The notes beneath the pieces were generated by a model, which made no database searches, was not told where the DNA came from, and saw nothing but the letters and a program-made list of their open reading frames with translations. From a virus: DNA of 30,575 nt. Numbering within the stretch: the stretch's first letter is position 1; each line of letters begins with the position of its first letter. Location: positions 1-30,575 of IMG/VR virus record IMGVR_UViG_3300021197_000572; one strand, 5' to 3'. Positions 1-6,378 of this stretch are shown here, one piece after another. The translations under genes were made by a program, and so were the position numbers.

Positions 1-158
1 AAATAAAAAATAGAATTAAAAAATAGATAAAAGAAATAATTACTGATTAATAAATAAAAAAAGTTATCAATGTGTTTGGTGGATAACTTATATTTACATA
101 TATTGCACTATGCTTAACGAAGAAAAGCACAAAACAAAACGTAAAACACTAAAAATCA
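1..158. repeat. Left copy of terminal direct repeat
   Basis: Colinear, gap-free match to 30418-30575 with 11 mismatches (positions 2, 7, 8, 15, 23, 25, 30, 50, 130, 149, 157). The first 53 bases correspond to the 3' end of the gene at 30063-30470, corrupted here by substitutions to A. The rest carries the promoter module at 63-105. In this copy all eight mismatches between 2 and 50 are A where the right copy has G, T or C. I read this as the overlap of a circular or terminally redundant genome with consensus errors at the contig end. Confidence 0.93.
63..105 (+). promoter_or_regulatory. Early promoter/operator module, copy 1
   Basis: Seen: TTTG at 75-78, a 20-nt spacer, and TATATTG at 99-105, close to the Bacteroidota -33/-7 consensus TTTG/TAnnTTTG. 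A perfect 6-bp inverted repeat (GTTATC 63-68, GATAAC 82-87, 13 nt apart) brackets the -33 box and follows an A7 run. Bases 78-86 read TTATCCACC on the minus strand, an 8/9 match to the DnaA box TTATnCACA. It should drive the small-gene operon starting at 166. Copies lie at 25187-25229 and in the right terminal repeat. Confidence 0.75.
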
Positions 159-165
159 ACAAGTT

Positions 166-348
166 ATGACACTTACAAAAGAATTATTATTAAAGCAAGA
201 TTTTGAATTTACAAATGAAAGAGGAGATTTAATCGAGGTATCATTTTTAGCTAACACTTTTGCTCTTATGCTAAATGGTAGATGTGTAAAAGCTACAAAG
301 ACAATAGAGCCGATACAAAACAAATTGAATTTTTTATTATCATTATAA
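166..348 (+). CDS. Small hypothetical protein (60 aa)
   Basis: First gene after the terminal-repeat promoter. The 60-residue product has no motif I recognise; it alternates charged and hydrophobic residues in a way that suggests a small beta-rich fold. The ATG lies about 55 nt downstream of the expected transcription start. It opens a run of tiny genes on the same strand, a typical setting for early phage proteins that act on the host, but no function can be assigned. Confidence 0.6.
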   Translation: MTLTKELLLKQDFEFTNERGDLIEVSFLANTFALMLNGRCVKATKTIEPIQNKLNFLLSL

Positions 349-382
349 ACCAATTAAAAAAAACAAAACAAAAACACAAATT

Positions 383-523
383 ATGGAAAATTTAAGTAAA
401 AAAGAAGTTGAAAGTTTATTACATATAGTGGCTAATCATTATGATATAGAACAATTTGATAACGATAATAGTTACGCATATAAATTATATTCTAAATTAT
501 TAAATATAAAAGAAAATAAATAA
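383..523 (+). CDS. Small hypothetical protein (46 aa)
   Basis: ATG preceded by an A/C-only leader (AAAACAAAACAAAAACAC) that recurs before many early genes of this phage. The 46-residue product is acidic in the middle and ends in a Tyr/Leu/Lys-rich helix. One base separates its stop from the next start at 525, so the two are probably translationally coupled. Function unknown. Confidence 0.55.
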   Translation: MENLSKKEVESLLHIVANHYDIEQFDNDNSYAYKLYSKLLNIKENK

Positions 524-524
524 A

Positions 525-659
525 ATGAAAAAATCAAAAAAAGAAAGTATCGGATCTAAAGCTGGAAGATTATTTAAGAAACTAACAAAGTGGTTTTTAA
601 TCTTTGCATTATGCTACTTTGCATTCAGAGTATTTGCATCAATTTTATTTAACGTATAG
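525..659 (+). CDS. Small single-pass membrane protein (44 aa)
   Basis: 44 residues: a Lys-rich N-terminus (about residues 1-22) followed by one hydrophobic segment (about 23-42, Trp/Phe/Leu/Ala-rich) and a two-residue tail. By the positive-inside rule the N-terminus should be cytoplasmic. It sits between 383-523 and 662-787 with gaps of 1-2 nt. No family recognised; a small early membrane protein of the kind many phages use to alter the host envelope is a guess. Confidence 0.55.
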   Translation: MKKSKKESIGSKAGRLFKKLTKWFLIFALCYFAFRVFASILFNV

Positions 660-661
660 TT

Positions 662-787
662 ATGAGCTGGGACGATTTTTTAAATCCACACGAGCAATCA
701 GATTATGAATGTTCAGAATGTGGAGTAGCAATGGAAAAAGATAAGGGCGTATGCTCTGGAACTTGTTTTCAAGCCTCTTTATTATGA
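662..787 (+). CDS. Small Cys-rich protein, possible zinc ribbon (41 aa)
   Basis: 41 residues with CSEC at about 17-20 and CSGTC at about 31-35: two cysteine pairs about 11 residues apart, as in small zinc ribbons. The N-terminus (SWDDFLNPHEQ) is acidic. Its stop overlaps the next ATG (ATGA at 784-787), indicating coupled translation. Metal binding is inferred from the cysteine spacing only. Confidence 0.55.
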   Translation: MSWDDFLNPHEQSDYECSECGVAMEKDKGVCSGTCFQASLL

Positions 788-891
788 AATTAGAAGATAT
801 TGTAAATAAAAATATGCAATGGAGAATATGCGACTGCTGGTTAGATGTTAGCAGTTGCTTATGTGAAATAGAAACCAATAAAACAGAATAA
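784..891 (+). CDS. Small Cys-rich hypothetical protein (35 aa)
   Basis: 35 residues with four cysteines in CDC and CLC pairs (about residues 16-27), spaced closely enough to hold a metal ion. The start is fused to the preceding stop (ATGA). The next gene starts one base after its stop. Function unknown; possibly a partner of the preceding Cys-rich protein. Confidence 0.45.
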   Translation: MKLEDIVNKNMQWRICDCWLDVSSCLCEIETNKTE

Positions 892-892
892 A

Positions 893-1024
893 ATGGAAAA
901 ATTAATTAAGTGTATTGAAATAAAAAAAGATTATTTTATGCTAATTATTAGAGAAATAAATCTTGGAGAATTTGAGAAAAGCGAGTTAAGAGAAATCATA
1001 GAAAAAATAGACAATGAAATTTAA
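893..1024 (+). CDS. Small hypothetical protein (43 aa)
   Basis: 43 residues, Lys/Glu/Ile-rich, predicted helical by eye. It overlaps the start of the following gene (1014) by 11 nt, continuing the tightly packed operon. No motif recognised. Confidence 0.5.
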   Translation: MEKLIKCIEIKKDYFMLIIREINLGEFEKSELREIIEKIDNEI

Positions 1025-1244
1025 GAACTTAAAAGTATCATTCACAATAAATATTTCAGAGCAAGATTTTATTCAAGCCGAGAAATTTTTATATGACAAT
1101 TTTGACGTTAGAGATTTTAGGATTTTACCGAATACCAAAAACCTATATGAAACAGACAAAGCATTTCAAAAACTTATTAGCGAGAAACGAAAAGCCTCCA
1201 GAGTAATAGACGAGTATATAAATAAACATCACGATAAATTATGA
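1014..1244 (+). CDS. Hypothetical protein (76 aa)
   Basis: 76 residues. The N-terminus alternates hydrophobic and polar residues (beta-like) and the C-terminus is a basic helix ending in INKHHDKL. It overlaps both neighbours: 11 nt with the upstream gene and 4 nt (ATGA) with the nuclease-like gene at 1241, so the pair is probably co-translated. Function unknown. Confidence 0.65.
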   Translation: MKFKNLKVSFTINISEQDFIQAEKFLYDNFDVRDFRILPNTKNLYETDKAFQKLISEKRKASRVIDEYINKHHDKL

Positions 1245-1666
1245 CTCTTAAAGACAAAATAAAACAAAAAGAGCAAGTTGTTGCTGACTGGCTAAATACC
1301 ACATTTAAACTAAACGTTAAATTAGTTAAAGACGAATTTAGCACTTATGATCTTGAGGACGAAAAACATATTATTGAAATAAAGCATCGTTTCGGAAAAG
1401 TATATGCCACCAAATTAATTGAAAGTATGAAGTTATCGGTAAACTATCAGAAGTCACAATTAAAAAATAAAAAATTTATTTATATTGTAATGGACGAAAA
1501 CGGATTGACTGCATTTAATATTACGGAAAATATAAACGAAATAATTAAATTGCCAGAGTATAATAAATTAATGGAGCATAATCATTATTACACCAAAACA
1601 AAAATATTTAAACTGCATAGGAACTTACCAAAAGGTTTAGCATCTCTGCTGGAAGTAAAAATTTAA
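1241..1666 (+). CDS. Putative PD-(D/E)XK nuclease-like protein
   Basis: 141 residues. Around residues 35-50 an acidic strand (STYDLEDEKH) is followed by IIEIKHR, which fits the D...(E/D)-X-K core of the PD-(D/E)XK fold (Asp, then Glu-Ile-Lys on the next strand). The rest alternates helix and strand, with an IYIVMDENG strand near residue 80. Small stand-alone nucleases of this type occur in phage early regions and in restriction or recombination roles. The assignment rests on one motif; it could instead be a non-catalytic relative. It is coupled to the upstream gene by ATGA. Confidence 0.45.
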   Translation: MTLKDKIKQKEQVVADWLNTTFKLNVKLVKDEFSTYDLEDEKHIIEIKHRFGKVYATKLIESMKLSVNYQKSQLKNKKFIYIVMDENGLTAFNITENINEIIKLPEYNKLMEHNHYYTKTKIFKLHRNLPKGLASLLEVKI

Positions 1667-1682
1667 TTTAAAAACAAAACAA

Positions 1683-1799
1683 ATGGAAAGAAGTACAACA
1701 CTAATGAAAATTGCATTTAGACTTTACGACAAATGCGTAACCGAATTAACAGACGAAGAAAAAAATCACGTAAACGATATATACGATGATTTTTATTAA
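1683..1799 (+). CDS. Small hypothetical protein (38 aa)
   Basis: 38 residues, preceded by the A/C leader AAAAACAAAACAA directly before the ATG. The C-terminal half is acidic (TDEEKNHVNDIYDDFY). No motif recognised. The leader match and the lack of any better ORF in the gap between 1666 and 1819 support it as a gene. Confidence 0.5.
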   Translation: MERSTTLMKIAFRLYDKCVTELTDEEKNHVNDIYDDFY

Positions 1800-1818
1800 T
1801 AATTAAAACAAAAACAAA

Positions 1819-2538
1819 ATGGAAAAAAATAATGAAAACACAATGAAATTATTTGTAACTTCAAATTATGGAATGTTCAAAAGCCATATTACAAATAGAA
1901 ATTTACACGAAAAAACAGTTTTACAAATGATGAAATCTATTGTTAAATATGGTTTAATTCAACCAATAATTGTTTCAAGTGACGGATATGTTATTGACGG
2001 ACAACATAGACTGTCTGCATCAATGAGATTGAATTTACCAGTAACTTACGTTGTTAATTACAAAATAAGCAGTAAGGCAGTAATGGAGGCAAATAATACA
2101 CAAAGAAAATGGACTGCTGATGACTGGATAAAGCATTATGCAGAACAAGGAAACGCAGATTATAGGTTATTGAGAGAGAAAATACAATATTGGGATAAAA
2201 TTTTTACAAGTGGAAAAGTACAACACGCATATTATCAAACTGCAATTAGCGTAAGCACACCAATTAAAAACGGAACTTATAAAGTTAACGAAAAACTTGG
2301 AGATCAATTATTAGATAATTGTTGCAAAATGAAACAAATTTTTTCAGACGCTTTTCATACAAGGTTTGTAAGAGCTTTAAAAACTGTAATGACCAGAAAC
2401 GATAATTTTAATATTGATATTTTATTAAAAAATTCTACTAAAAAGAAACTACATTTTTTCTATAACGAGAGCGATGTTGTTGACGAAATTATTGAGGTTT
2501 ATAATTTTAAAATAAGTAAAGAATATAAAATTGAATAA
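1819..2538 (+). CDS. ParB-like nuclease/sulfiredoxin-fold domain protein
   Basis: 239 residues. An N-terminal ParB-N-like domain spans about residues 10-85, with GLIQPI (45-50) followed by VIDGQHRLSA (58-67); the DGQHR core is the family hallmark and binds nucleotide in ParB and related proteins. The C-terminal 150 residues are helical and unassigned, unlike the HTH of chromosomal ParB. Phages often carry such single-domain ParB-like proteins near terminase, where DNA binding, CTPase or nuclease activity has been proposed. No parS-like site or ParA partner is visible, so plasmid-style partition is unlikely. An A/C leader precedes the ATG. Confidence 0.75.
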   Translation: MEKNNENTMKLFVTSNYGMFKSHITNRNLHEKTVLQMMKSIVKYGLIQPIIVSSDGYVIDGQHRLSASMRLNLPVTYVVNYKISSKAVMEANNTQRKWTADDWIKHYAEQGNADYRLLREKIQYWDKIFTSGKVQHAYYQTAISVSTPIKNGTYKVNEKLGDQLLDNCCKMKQIFSDAFHTRFVRALKTVMTRNDNFNIDILLKNSTKKKLHFFYNESDVVDEIIEVYNFKISKEYKIE

Positions 2539-2541
2539 ATT

Positions 2542-2898
2542 ATGAAAACATATTTTAAGGAAAGTGAATTTGACAGTCCAGATTTAAAAGGCTCTGGAAG
2601 TAAAATGAAACCAGAGTTATTAGACAAATTGAATATAGCACGTCACAGCGCTGGTATTCCATTTAAAATAAATAGTGGATATAGAACACCTAAACATAAT
2701 AAAAAGGTCGGAGGAGCGTCCCAATCGAGTCATTTGAAAGGATTAGCCGTTGACATAGCTTGTAATTATAGCACAGACAGATTTATAATAGTTAATGCTT
2801 TATTAGATGCTGGAATAAATCGCATTGGAATAGCCAAGACTTTTATACATTGTGACGTTGACTGCGACAAACACGAAAACGTTATTTGGGTTTATTAA
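2542..2898 (+). CDS. Endolysin: M15-family peptidase (D-Ala-D-Ala carboxypeptidase-like)
   Basis: 118 residues forming one compact peptidase M15_3 domain. The zinc-site motifs are intact: SSHLKGLAVD (62-71; ligands His64 and Asp71) and IHCDVD (102-107; ligand His103). GYRTPKHN (46-53) is the conserved substrate-side segment. This family cleaves peptide cross-links or stems of peptidoglycan and serves as phage endolysin. There is no signal peptide, so release should need a holin; holin candidates lie 20 kb away at 23409-24093 in a different transcription unit. It is the last gene before the terminator at 3001. Confidence 0.88.
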   Translation: MKTYFKESEFDSPDLKGSGSKMKPELLDKLNIARHSAGIPFKINSGYRTPKHNKKVGGASQSSHLKGLAVDIACNYSTDRFIIVNALLDAGINRIGIAKTFIHCDVDCDKHENVIWVY

Positions 2899-3000
2899 TT
2901 TGTGCATAAAAATTAGTAAAATATGACGATATTAAGCATAGCAAATTTTATATTTGAAGTATAAATCTTCGATAGTAGATTTGTTTTGTTTTGTTTTAAG

Positions 3001-3031
3001 ACGCTTAAACCTCTCAAGTTTAGGCGTTTTT
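3001..3031 (+). terminator. Rho-independent terminator after the left-end operon
   Basis: ACGCTTAAAC (3001-3010) pairs with GTTTAGGCGT (3018-3027), all 10 positions counting one G-U, with a 7-nt loop, followed by a T run. It closes the operon ending at the endolysin. Its T tract contains the -33 box of the next promoter. Confidence 0.85.
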
Positions 3032-3060
3032 GTTTTGTTAATAACTTTTACCTAAATTTG
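3029..3060 (+). promoter_or_regulatory. Host-type promoter for sigma factor/terminase operon
   Basis: TTTG at 3029-3032, a 20-nt spacer, and a perfect TAAATTTG at 3053-3060, matching the Bacteroidota vegetative promoter. The start of transcription would fall near 3067, about 9 nt before the ATG at 3076. The -33 box sits inside the upstream terminator's T tract. Confidence 0.8.
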
Positions 3061-3075
3061 AACAAGTCAGATAAA

Positions 3076-3558
3076 ATGCTCAAGGAGTTAGCAAAAAACG
3101 ATAGCAAGTGGAGAGAAATGGCTTATTACATTTGTAATAGGGACAAACAACTCGCTGACGATATTACTCAAGAAATGTATTTTCTGGTAATGGATAAACA
3201 AAACGTAACGGCTGGATATATATTTACAACTCTTAAAAACCTTTTTAGATCAAAAATGAATAAGGCAAAAAAAGAGCCAGTTAGTTTAGAAAGTTTTTAT
3301 TATATAGAAGATAGCACGAAAAAATTTGAGCCAACAGATGAGGAGCAAGAAATATTAGACAAGGCACAAAGTATAAAATGGCATAGGCTGGAATTTATTA
3401 AGGAAAGCTACGACCGAAGTAATAGAGAAATTGCAGAGACATACCACATAAATTATGGATTTGTATTTAGAGAAACTAAACTAGGCATTCAAGAAATATT
3501 AGACGAAGATTATTATAAATATCAAAACAGTAAATTAAAATGGCAAAAAAACAAGTAA
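3076..3558 (+). CDS. Phage-encoded sigma-70/ECF-like factor
   Basis: 160 residues from the ATG at 3076; a longer in-frame reading from 2986 would run through the terminator and promoter, so it is rejected. Residues 11-40 resemble sigma region 2 (WREMAYYIC...LADDITQEMY, like the DAEDLTQE helix of ECF factors). Residues 110-142 form a region-4-like HTH (SNREIAETYHINYGFVFRETK), with an acidic linker between. It is shorter than bacterial ECF factors and region 2 is weak. By family it should redirect host RNA polymerase; by context it is the candidate reader of the 35-bp motifs before 5624, 13922 and 16676. It overlaps the next gene by 19 nt. It could instead be a general HTH regulator. Confidence 0.7.
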   Translation: MLKELAKNDSKWREMAYYICNRDKQLADDITQEMYFLVMDKQNVTAGYIFTTLKNLFRSKMNKAKKEPVSLESFYYIEDSTKKFEPTDEEQEILDKAQSIKWHRLEFIKESYDRSNREIAETYHINYGFVFRETKLGIQEILDEDYYKYQNSKLKWQKNK

Positions 3559-3983
3559 AGAAGAAAAAAGGAACAAAGGTAAAAGTGACTCCTCAAGGTC
3601 TTGGCGATGTTGTAGAAAACGTATTGGATAGCAAACCAATCAAACCATTGACTAAAGCAATTAAAAAAGCTATATTCAAAGATAATGACGATTGTGGTTG
3701 CGAGGAGCGTAAACAGAAACTAAATAAATTGTTTCCAATAAGACGCAAAGCAGTTAGATGCTTTACAGAAGATCTATATAAGAGATATTCAAATTATATT
3801 AAGAATAGAACTTTAAAACTTTGGAATGACAAAGAGATTGATTTACTGATTGAGTCTTACGCTTACATATTTGCGACACAATACAGAAAAATAGACTTAT
3901 GTAAAAACTGCAATGGAAGTGGAAAACTTCTTTTAAAAATGAGCAACGAATTAGATAAAGTGCATCAAAGCTATGAAGCCTAA
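3540..3983 (+). CDS. Hypothetical protein with Cys clusters, terminase-proximal
   Basis: 147 residues: a very basic N-terminus (KKQVKKKKGTKVKV), then DDCGCEERKQKLNKLFP at about 51-67, and near the C-terminus CKNCNGSGK (about 122-130), a CxxC plus glycine pattern like one DnaJ-type zinc-finger half. I recognise the CGC-x-RK-x2-LN-x2-FP pattern from flavobacterial phages upstream of terminase genes, where its function is unknown. The basic tail suggests nucleic-acid contact. It overlaps the sigma gene by 19 nt and the next gene by 11 nt. Confidence 0.72.
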   Translation: MAKKQVKKKKGTKVKVTPQGLGDVVENVLDSKPIKPLTKAIKKAIFKDNDDCGCEERKQKLNKLFPIRRKAVRCFTEDLYKRYSNYIKNRTLKLWNDKEIDLLIESYAYIFATQYRKIDLCKNCNGSGKLLLKMSNELDKVHQSYEA

Positions 3984-4104
3984 AAATTATACAACTAAAC
4001 AAAGATTATCGGTATTGGAAACAGTAGTATCAAAACTATATGTTAAGATAACAGAAATGGACGAAGAATTAAAGGCTTGTCGTAACGAAAAAAAAATTGA
4101 TTAA
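3973..4104 (+). CDS. Small coiled-coil protein (43 aa)
   Basis: 43 residues with heptad-like hydrophobics from about residue 11 to 37. It overlaps the upstream gene by 11 nt and ends 17 nt before the small terminase gene. Conserved position and packing support it; function unknown. Confidence 0.5.
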   Translation: MKPKNYTTKQRLSVLETVVSKLYVKITEMDEELKACRNEKKID

Positions 4105-4121
4105 ACAATAAAAATTCAATT

Positions 4122-4388
4122 ATGGACAAAAGAAAAAACAACGGAGGTAAAAGAGACGGAGCTGGTAGACCAAAGAAAGCAGACGAACTCAAATTGATTG
4201 AGAAGTTAGATAAACTTATTGACAATGAAAAGGTAATTGAAACTTTAGGTAAACAGATCTTTAAAGGAGATAGCAGAGCAATGTCATTATATTTTGGTTA
4301 TAGATATGGAAAGCCAAAAGAAACAGTTGACATAAACTCGAGCGAGGGTTTCAATATAAACTTTAAAGATATTATTAAATTTAAGTGA
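4122..4388 (+). CDS. Terminase small subunit (putative)
   Basis: 88 residues. The N-terminus has GGKRDGAGRPKK (8-19), the Gly/Arg/Pro motif common at the start of phage small terminase-like DNA-binding proteins. A helical segment follows, and the C-terminus (about 65-88) is probably the large-subunit contact. It directly precedes the large subunit and overlaps it by 4 nt (GTGA). It is shorter than typical TerS (100-180 aa), so a core HTH plus oligomerisation helix is all that fits. Confidence 0.72.
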   Translation: MDKRKNNGGKRDGAGRPKKADELKLIEKLDKLIDNEKVIETLGKQIFKGDSRAMSLYFGYRYGKPKETVDINSSEGFNINFKDIIKFK

Positions 4389-5590
4389 TTGAGATACATA
4401 GAAAATTTGAGCCAATAAAAACCTCTGATGCAAGATACTTTATTGTTACTGGAGGGCGAGGCTCAAGTAAATCATATTCTATAAACACCTTATTACTACT
4501 TTTAACTTACGAGGCTGGTCATACGATATTATTTACAAGACTAACGTTAACCTCTGCATACGTTTCAATCATTCCAGAATTTTTAGATAAAATAGAGACT
4601 CTTAATTTAGAGGAACATTTCAATATTACTAAAAGCGAAATCATAAACAAACTTTCTGGTAGCAAGATAATTTTTAAGGGCATTAAAACTTCGAGTGGAG
4701 ACAATACGGCATCGCTAAAATCTTTGACGAATATAACGACTTGGATAATGGACGAGGCAGAAGAATTAATTGACGAAAACATATTTGACAAAATAGATAT
4801 GTCAGTTAGAAATAACAAGAACAAAAACAGAGTTATTTTAATCTTAAATCCAGTCACAAAGGAACATTGGATTTATAGTAGATTTTTTCAAGACAAAGGA
4901 GTACAAGCTGGAATTAATACAACAAAAGGAAATACTACTTATATTCACACAACGTATTTAGACAACAAAGAGAATTTATCAAAAAGTTATTTAGAACAAA
5001 TTGAAAACCTTAAATTAAATAGACCAAGTAAATACGAACATATAATAAATGGCTGTTGGTTAGAAAAAGCAGAGGGCGTTGTTTTCACAAATTGGGAATA
5101 TGGAGAGTTTAATCCAAAAGGACTGCAAACTATATTCGGTCAAGATTACGGATTTAGTATTGATCCAACTACTCTTATTGAGGTGGCTATTGATAAAAGA
5201 GAAAAGATAATATGGGTAAAAGAACATTTATATAAAGCAAAACTAACTACAAGCCAGATAGCAGAAATAAATAAATCTTTTGCTGGTAATAGTTTAATCA
5301 TTGGAGATAGTGCCGAGCCAAGACTTATACAAGAGTTAAATAATCAAGGTAATAATGTAATGGGAGCAATGAAAGGTCAAGGCTCAATATCTCTTGGTAT
5401 TAGTTTGCTATTGGATTATAAATTAATCGTTGAGGTTAACAGTACAAATATTGCAAAGGAGTTAAACAATTTTACGTATGCAGACAAAAAGAGCAAATTA
5501 TTTGTAGACGATTTTAACCATACAATCGATCCGTTAAGATATGTTGCATCTTACGTTTTAGGAAATCAATTCGGAATAGAAATAAGATAA
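4385..5590 (+). CDS. Terminase large subunit
   Basis: 401 residues, with both domains of a phage packaging motor. ATPase: Walker A GGRGSSKS (23-30) and Walker B IMDEAEE (121-127). RNase H-fold nuclease: FGQDYGFSIDP (251-261, Asp254), IIGDSAEPR (305-313, Asp308) and HTIDPLRY (379-386, Asp382) supply the three acidic metal ligands. It pumps and cuts concatemeric DNA at the portal. The start is GTG, inside the TerS stop; a stop codon lies immediately upstream in frame and no ATG precedes Walker A. Unlike the usual order, the portal is not next but 12 kb downstream. Confidence 0.95.
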   Translation: MIEIHRKFEPIKTSDARYFIVTGGRGSSKSYSINTLLLLLTYEAGHTILFTRLTLTSAYVSIIPEFLDKIETLNLEEHFNITKSEIINKLSGSKIIFKGIKTSSGDNTASLKSLTNITTWIMDEAEELIDENIFDKIDMSVRNNKNKNRVILILNPVTKEHWIYSRFFQDKGVQAGINTTKGNTTYIHTTYLDNKENLSKSYLEQIENLKLNRPSKYEHIINGCWLEKAEGVVFTNWEYGEFNPKGLQTIFGQDYGFSIDPTTLIEVAIDKREKIIWVKEHLYKAKLTTSQIAEINKSFAGNSLIIGDSAEPRLIQELNNQGNNVMGAMKGQGSISLGISLLLDYKLIVEVNSTNIAKELNNFTYADKKSKLFVDDFNHTIDPLRYVASYVLGNQFGIEIR

Positions 5591-5591
5591 A

Positions 5592-5626
5592 TAACAAAAA
5601 CTTAAAAATTTTATTATTAGTATATG
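5592..5626 (+). promoter_or_regulatory. Putative late promoter motif, tail module
   Basis: TAACAAAAA at 5592-5600, TTATTATTA at 5611-5619, then GTATATG with the ATG at 5624-5626. The same elements at the same spacing, 35 bases from first T to the G of ATG, occur at 13890 and 16644. The AAC upstream element resembles ECF -35 boxes. It does not match the host TTTG/TAnnTTTG promoter. Inferred target of the phage sigma factor. Confidence 0.6.
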
Positions 5627-6232
5627 AAAGTCAAAGTAACATTACCAGAAAACAATAGCGATATTACATTATTGCAGTTTCAGAAGTACGAAAAGTTGAC
5701 AAAGAAAAAAGGTTTAACCAGCCGAGAGTTTACTGCAAGAGTTGTAAGTATATTTAGCAATTTAGATTACCACAGTTTAGACGGAGTTAAACTTGGAGAT
5801 TATGAGGATATTGTTGCTCAAATAACGACTGCATTAAATACGGAGGTTGAATTTAAGAACAGATTTAATCTTGAGGGAGTGGAGTATGGTTTTATTCCAA
5901 ACCTCAACGATATTACAACGGCTGAATATGTGGATTTGGTTGAATACGGAACAAAGCCAGAAACACTAAATAAAGTAATGGCTATATTGTTTAGACGAAT
6001 AACCAATGAAGATGCTTTTGGAAATTATAGAATTGAGAAATATTCTGGAACTGCATTGACTGGCGAGGTTATGAAACAAGCTCCAATGAATATTGTAAAT
6101 GGAGCGTTGGTTTTTTTTTCGAGTTTATCGAAAGAATTAAGAATAACTATCCAGAAATATACGAAAGAGGCAATAGCGAGGGAAATAAAACATCAAGATA
6201 CTTTGAAAAATGGGGTTGGTATGCAACAATAG
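5624..6232 (+). CDS. Tail assembly chaperone, zero-frame product (gpG-like)
   Basis: 202 residues, first gene of the tail module. The N-terminus (VTLPENNSDITLLQFQKYEKL) and overall length match tail assembly chaperones of flavobacterial phages; these small proteins coat the tape measure before the tube forms. At 6111-6119 there is a run of nine T, with codons gtT-TTT-TTT in this frame, followed by a second open frame that runs to 6378. The zero-frame end (LKNGVGMQQ) also looks like a normal C-terminus for this family. It follows the putative late promoter at 5592. Confidence 0.8.
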   Translation: MKVKVTLPENNSDITLLQFQKYEKLTKKKGLTSREFTARVVSIFSNLDYHSLDGVKLGDYEDIVAQITTALNTEVEFKNRFNLEGVEYGFIPNLNDITTAEYVDLVEYGTKPETLNKVMAILFRRITNEDAFGNYRIEKYSGTALTGEVMKQAPMNIVNGALVFFSSLSKELRITIQKYTKEAIAREIKHQDTLKNGVGMQQ

Positions 6233-6378
6233 TTTTATTGGCAGATGACAACATATTAAATATGAAAAAAGTGTTTAAAATACCAGTACACGAAATGCAT
6301 ATATTTTTGGCACATAAATTTGATAAAATGACGCAAGAGGAAAAGTTAAGACGAGGCAGTAACGCAATAGAATTATAA
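5624..6378 (+). CDS. Tail assembly chaperone, -1 frameshift fusion (gpG-T-like)
   Basis: The -1 frame is open from 6037 to 6378 and encodes a convincing protein tail (FEFIERIKNNYPEIYERG..., YFEKWGWYATIVLLADD, ending ...NAIEL) with no usable start codon before its conserved part. The shift site is T-TTT-TTT at 6112-6118 (X-XXY-YYZ). The product would have 165 zero-frame residues plus 86 from the -1 frame, 251 in total. Lambda gpG/gpGT and many siphophages use the same arrangement. The feature spans both frames; coding shifts back one base at 6118. No clear downstream pseudoknot is visible. Confidence 0.72.

Noticed and set aside
1-158. Terminal duplication as attL/attR of an integrated prophage
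   Set aside because: No integrase or flanking host DNA; the repeat contains gene ends and a promoter, and mismatches cluster as A at the outer ends, fitting contig-end overlap.
2949-2956. Perfect -7 box TATATTTG that could make a ~70-nt small RNA ending at the 3001 terminator
   Set aside because: No TTTG 20 nt upstream; only half a promoter, with no other RNA features.
2986-3075. Longer N-terminus for the sigma-like protein starting at 2986
   Set aside because: It would translate through the intrinsic terminator and the promoter at 3001-3060; the ATG at 3076 starts the recognisable domain.
4519-4857. 112-aa open frame on the minus strand inside the large terminase
   Set aside because: Overlaps the essential ATPase domain; no promoter or leader; composition typical of an antisense shadow.
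6111-6119. T9 run as a simple sequencing indel breaking one gene
   Set aside because: Both downstream frames read as plausible protein ends and the site is a classic slippery heptamer; kept as a programmed frameshift, with the indel noted as the alternative.
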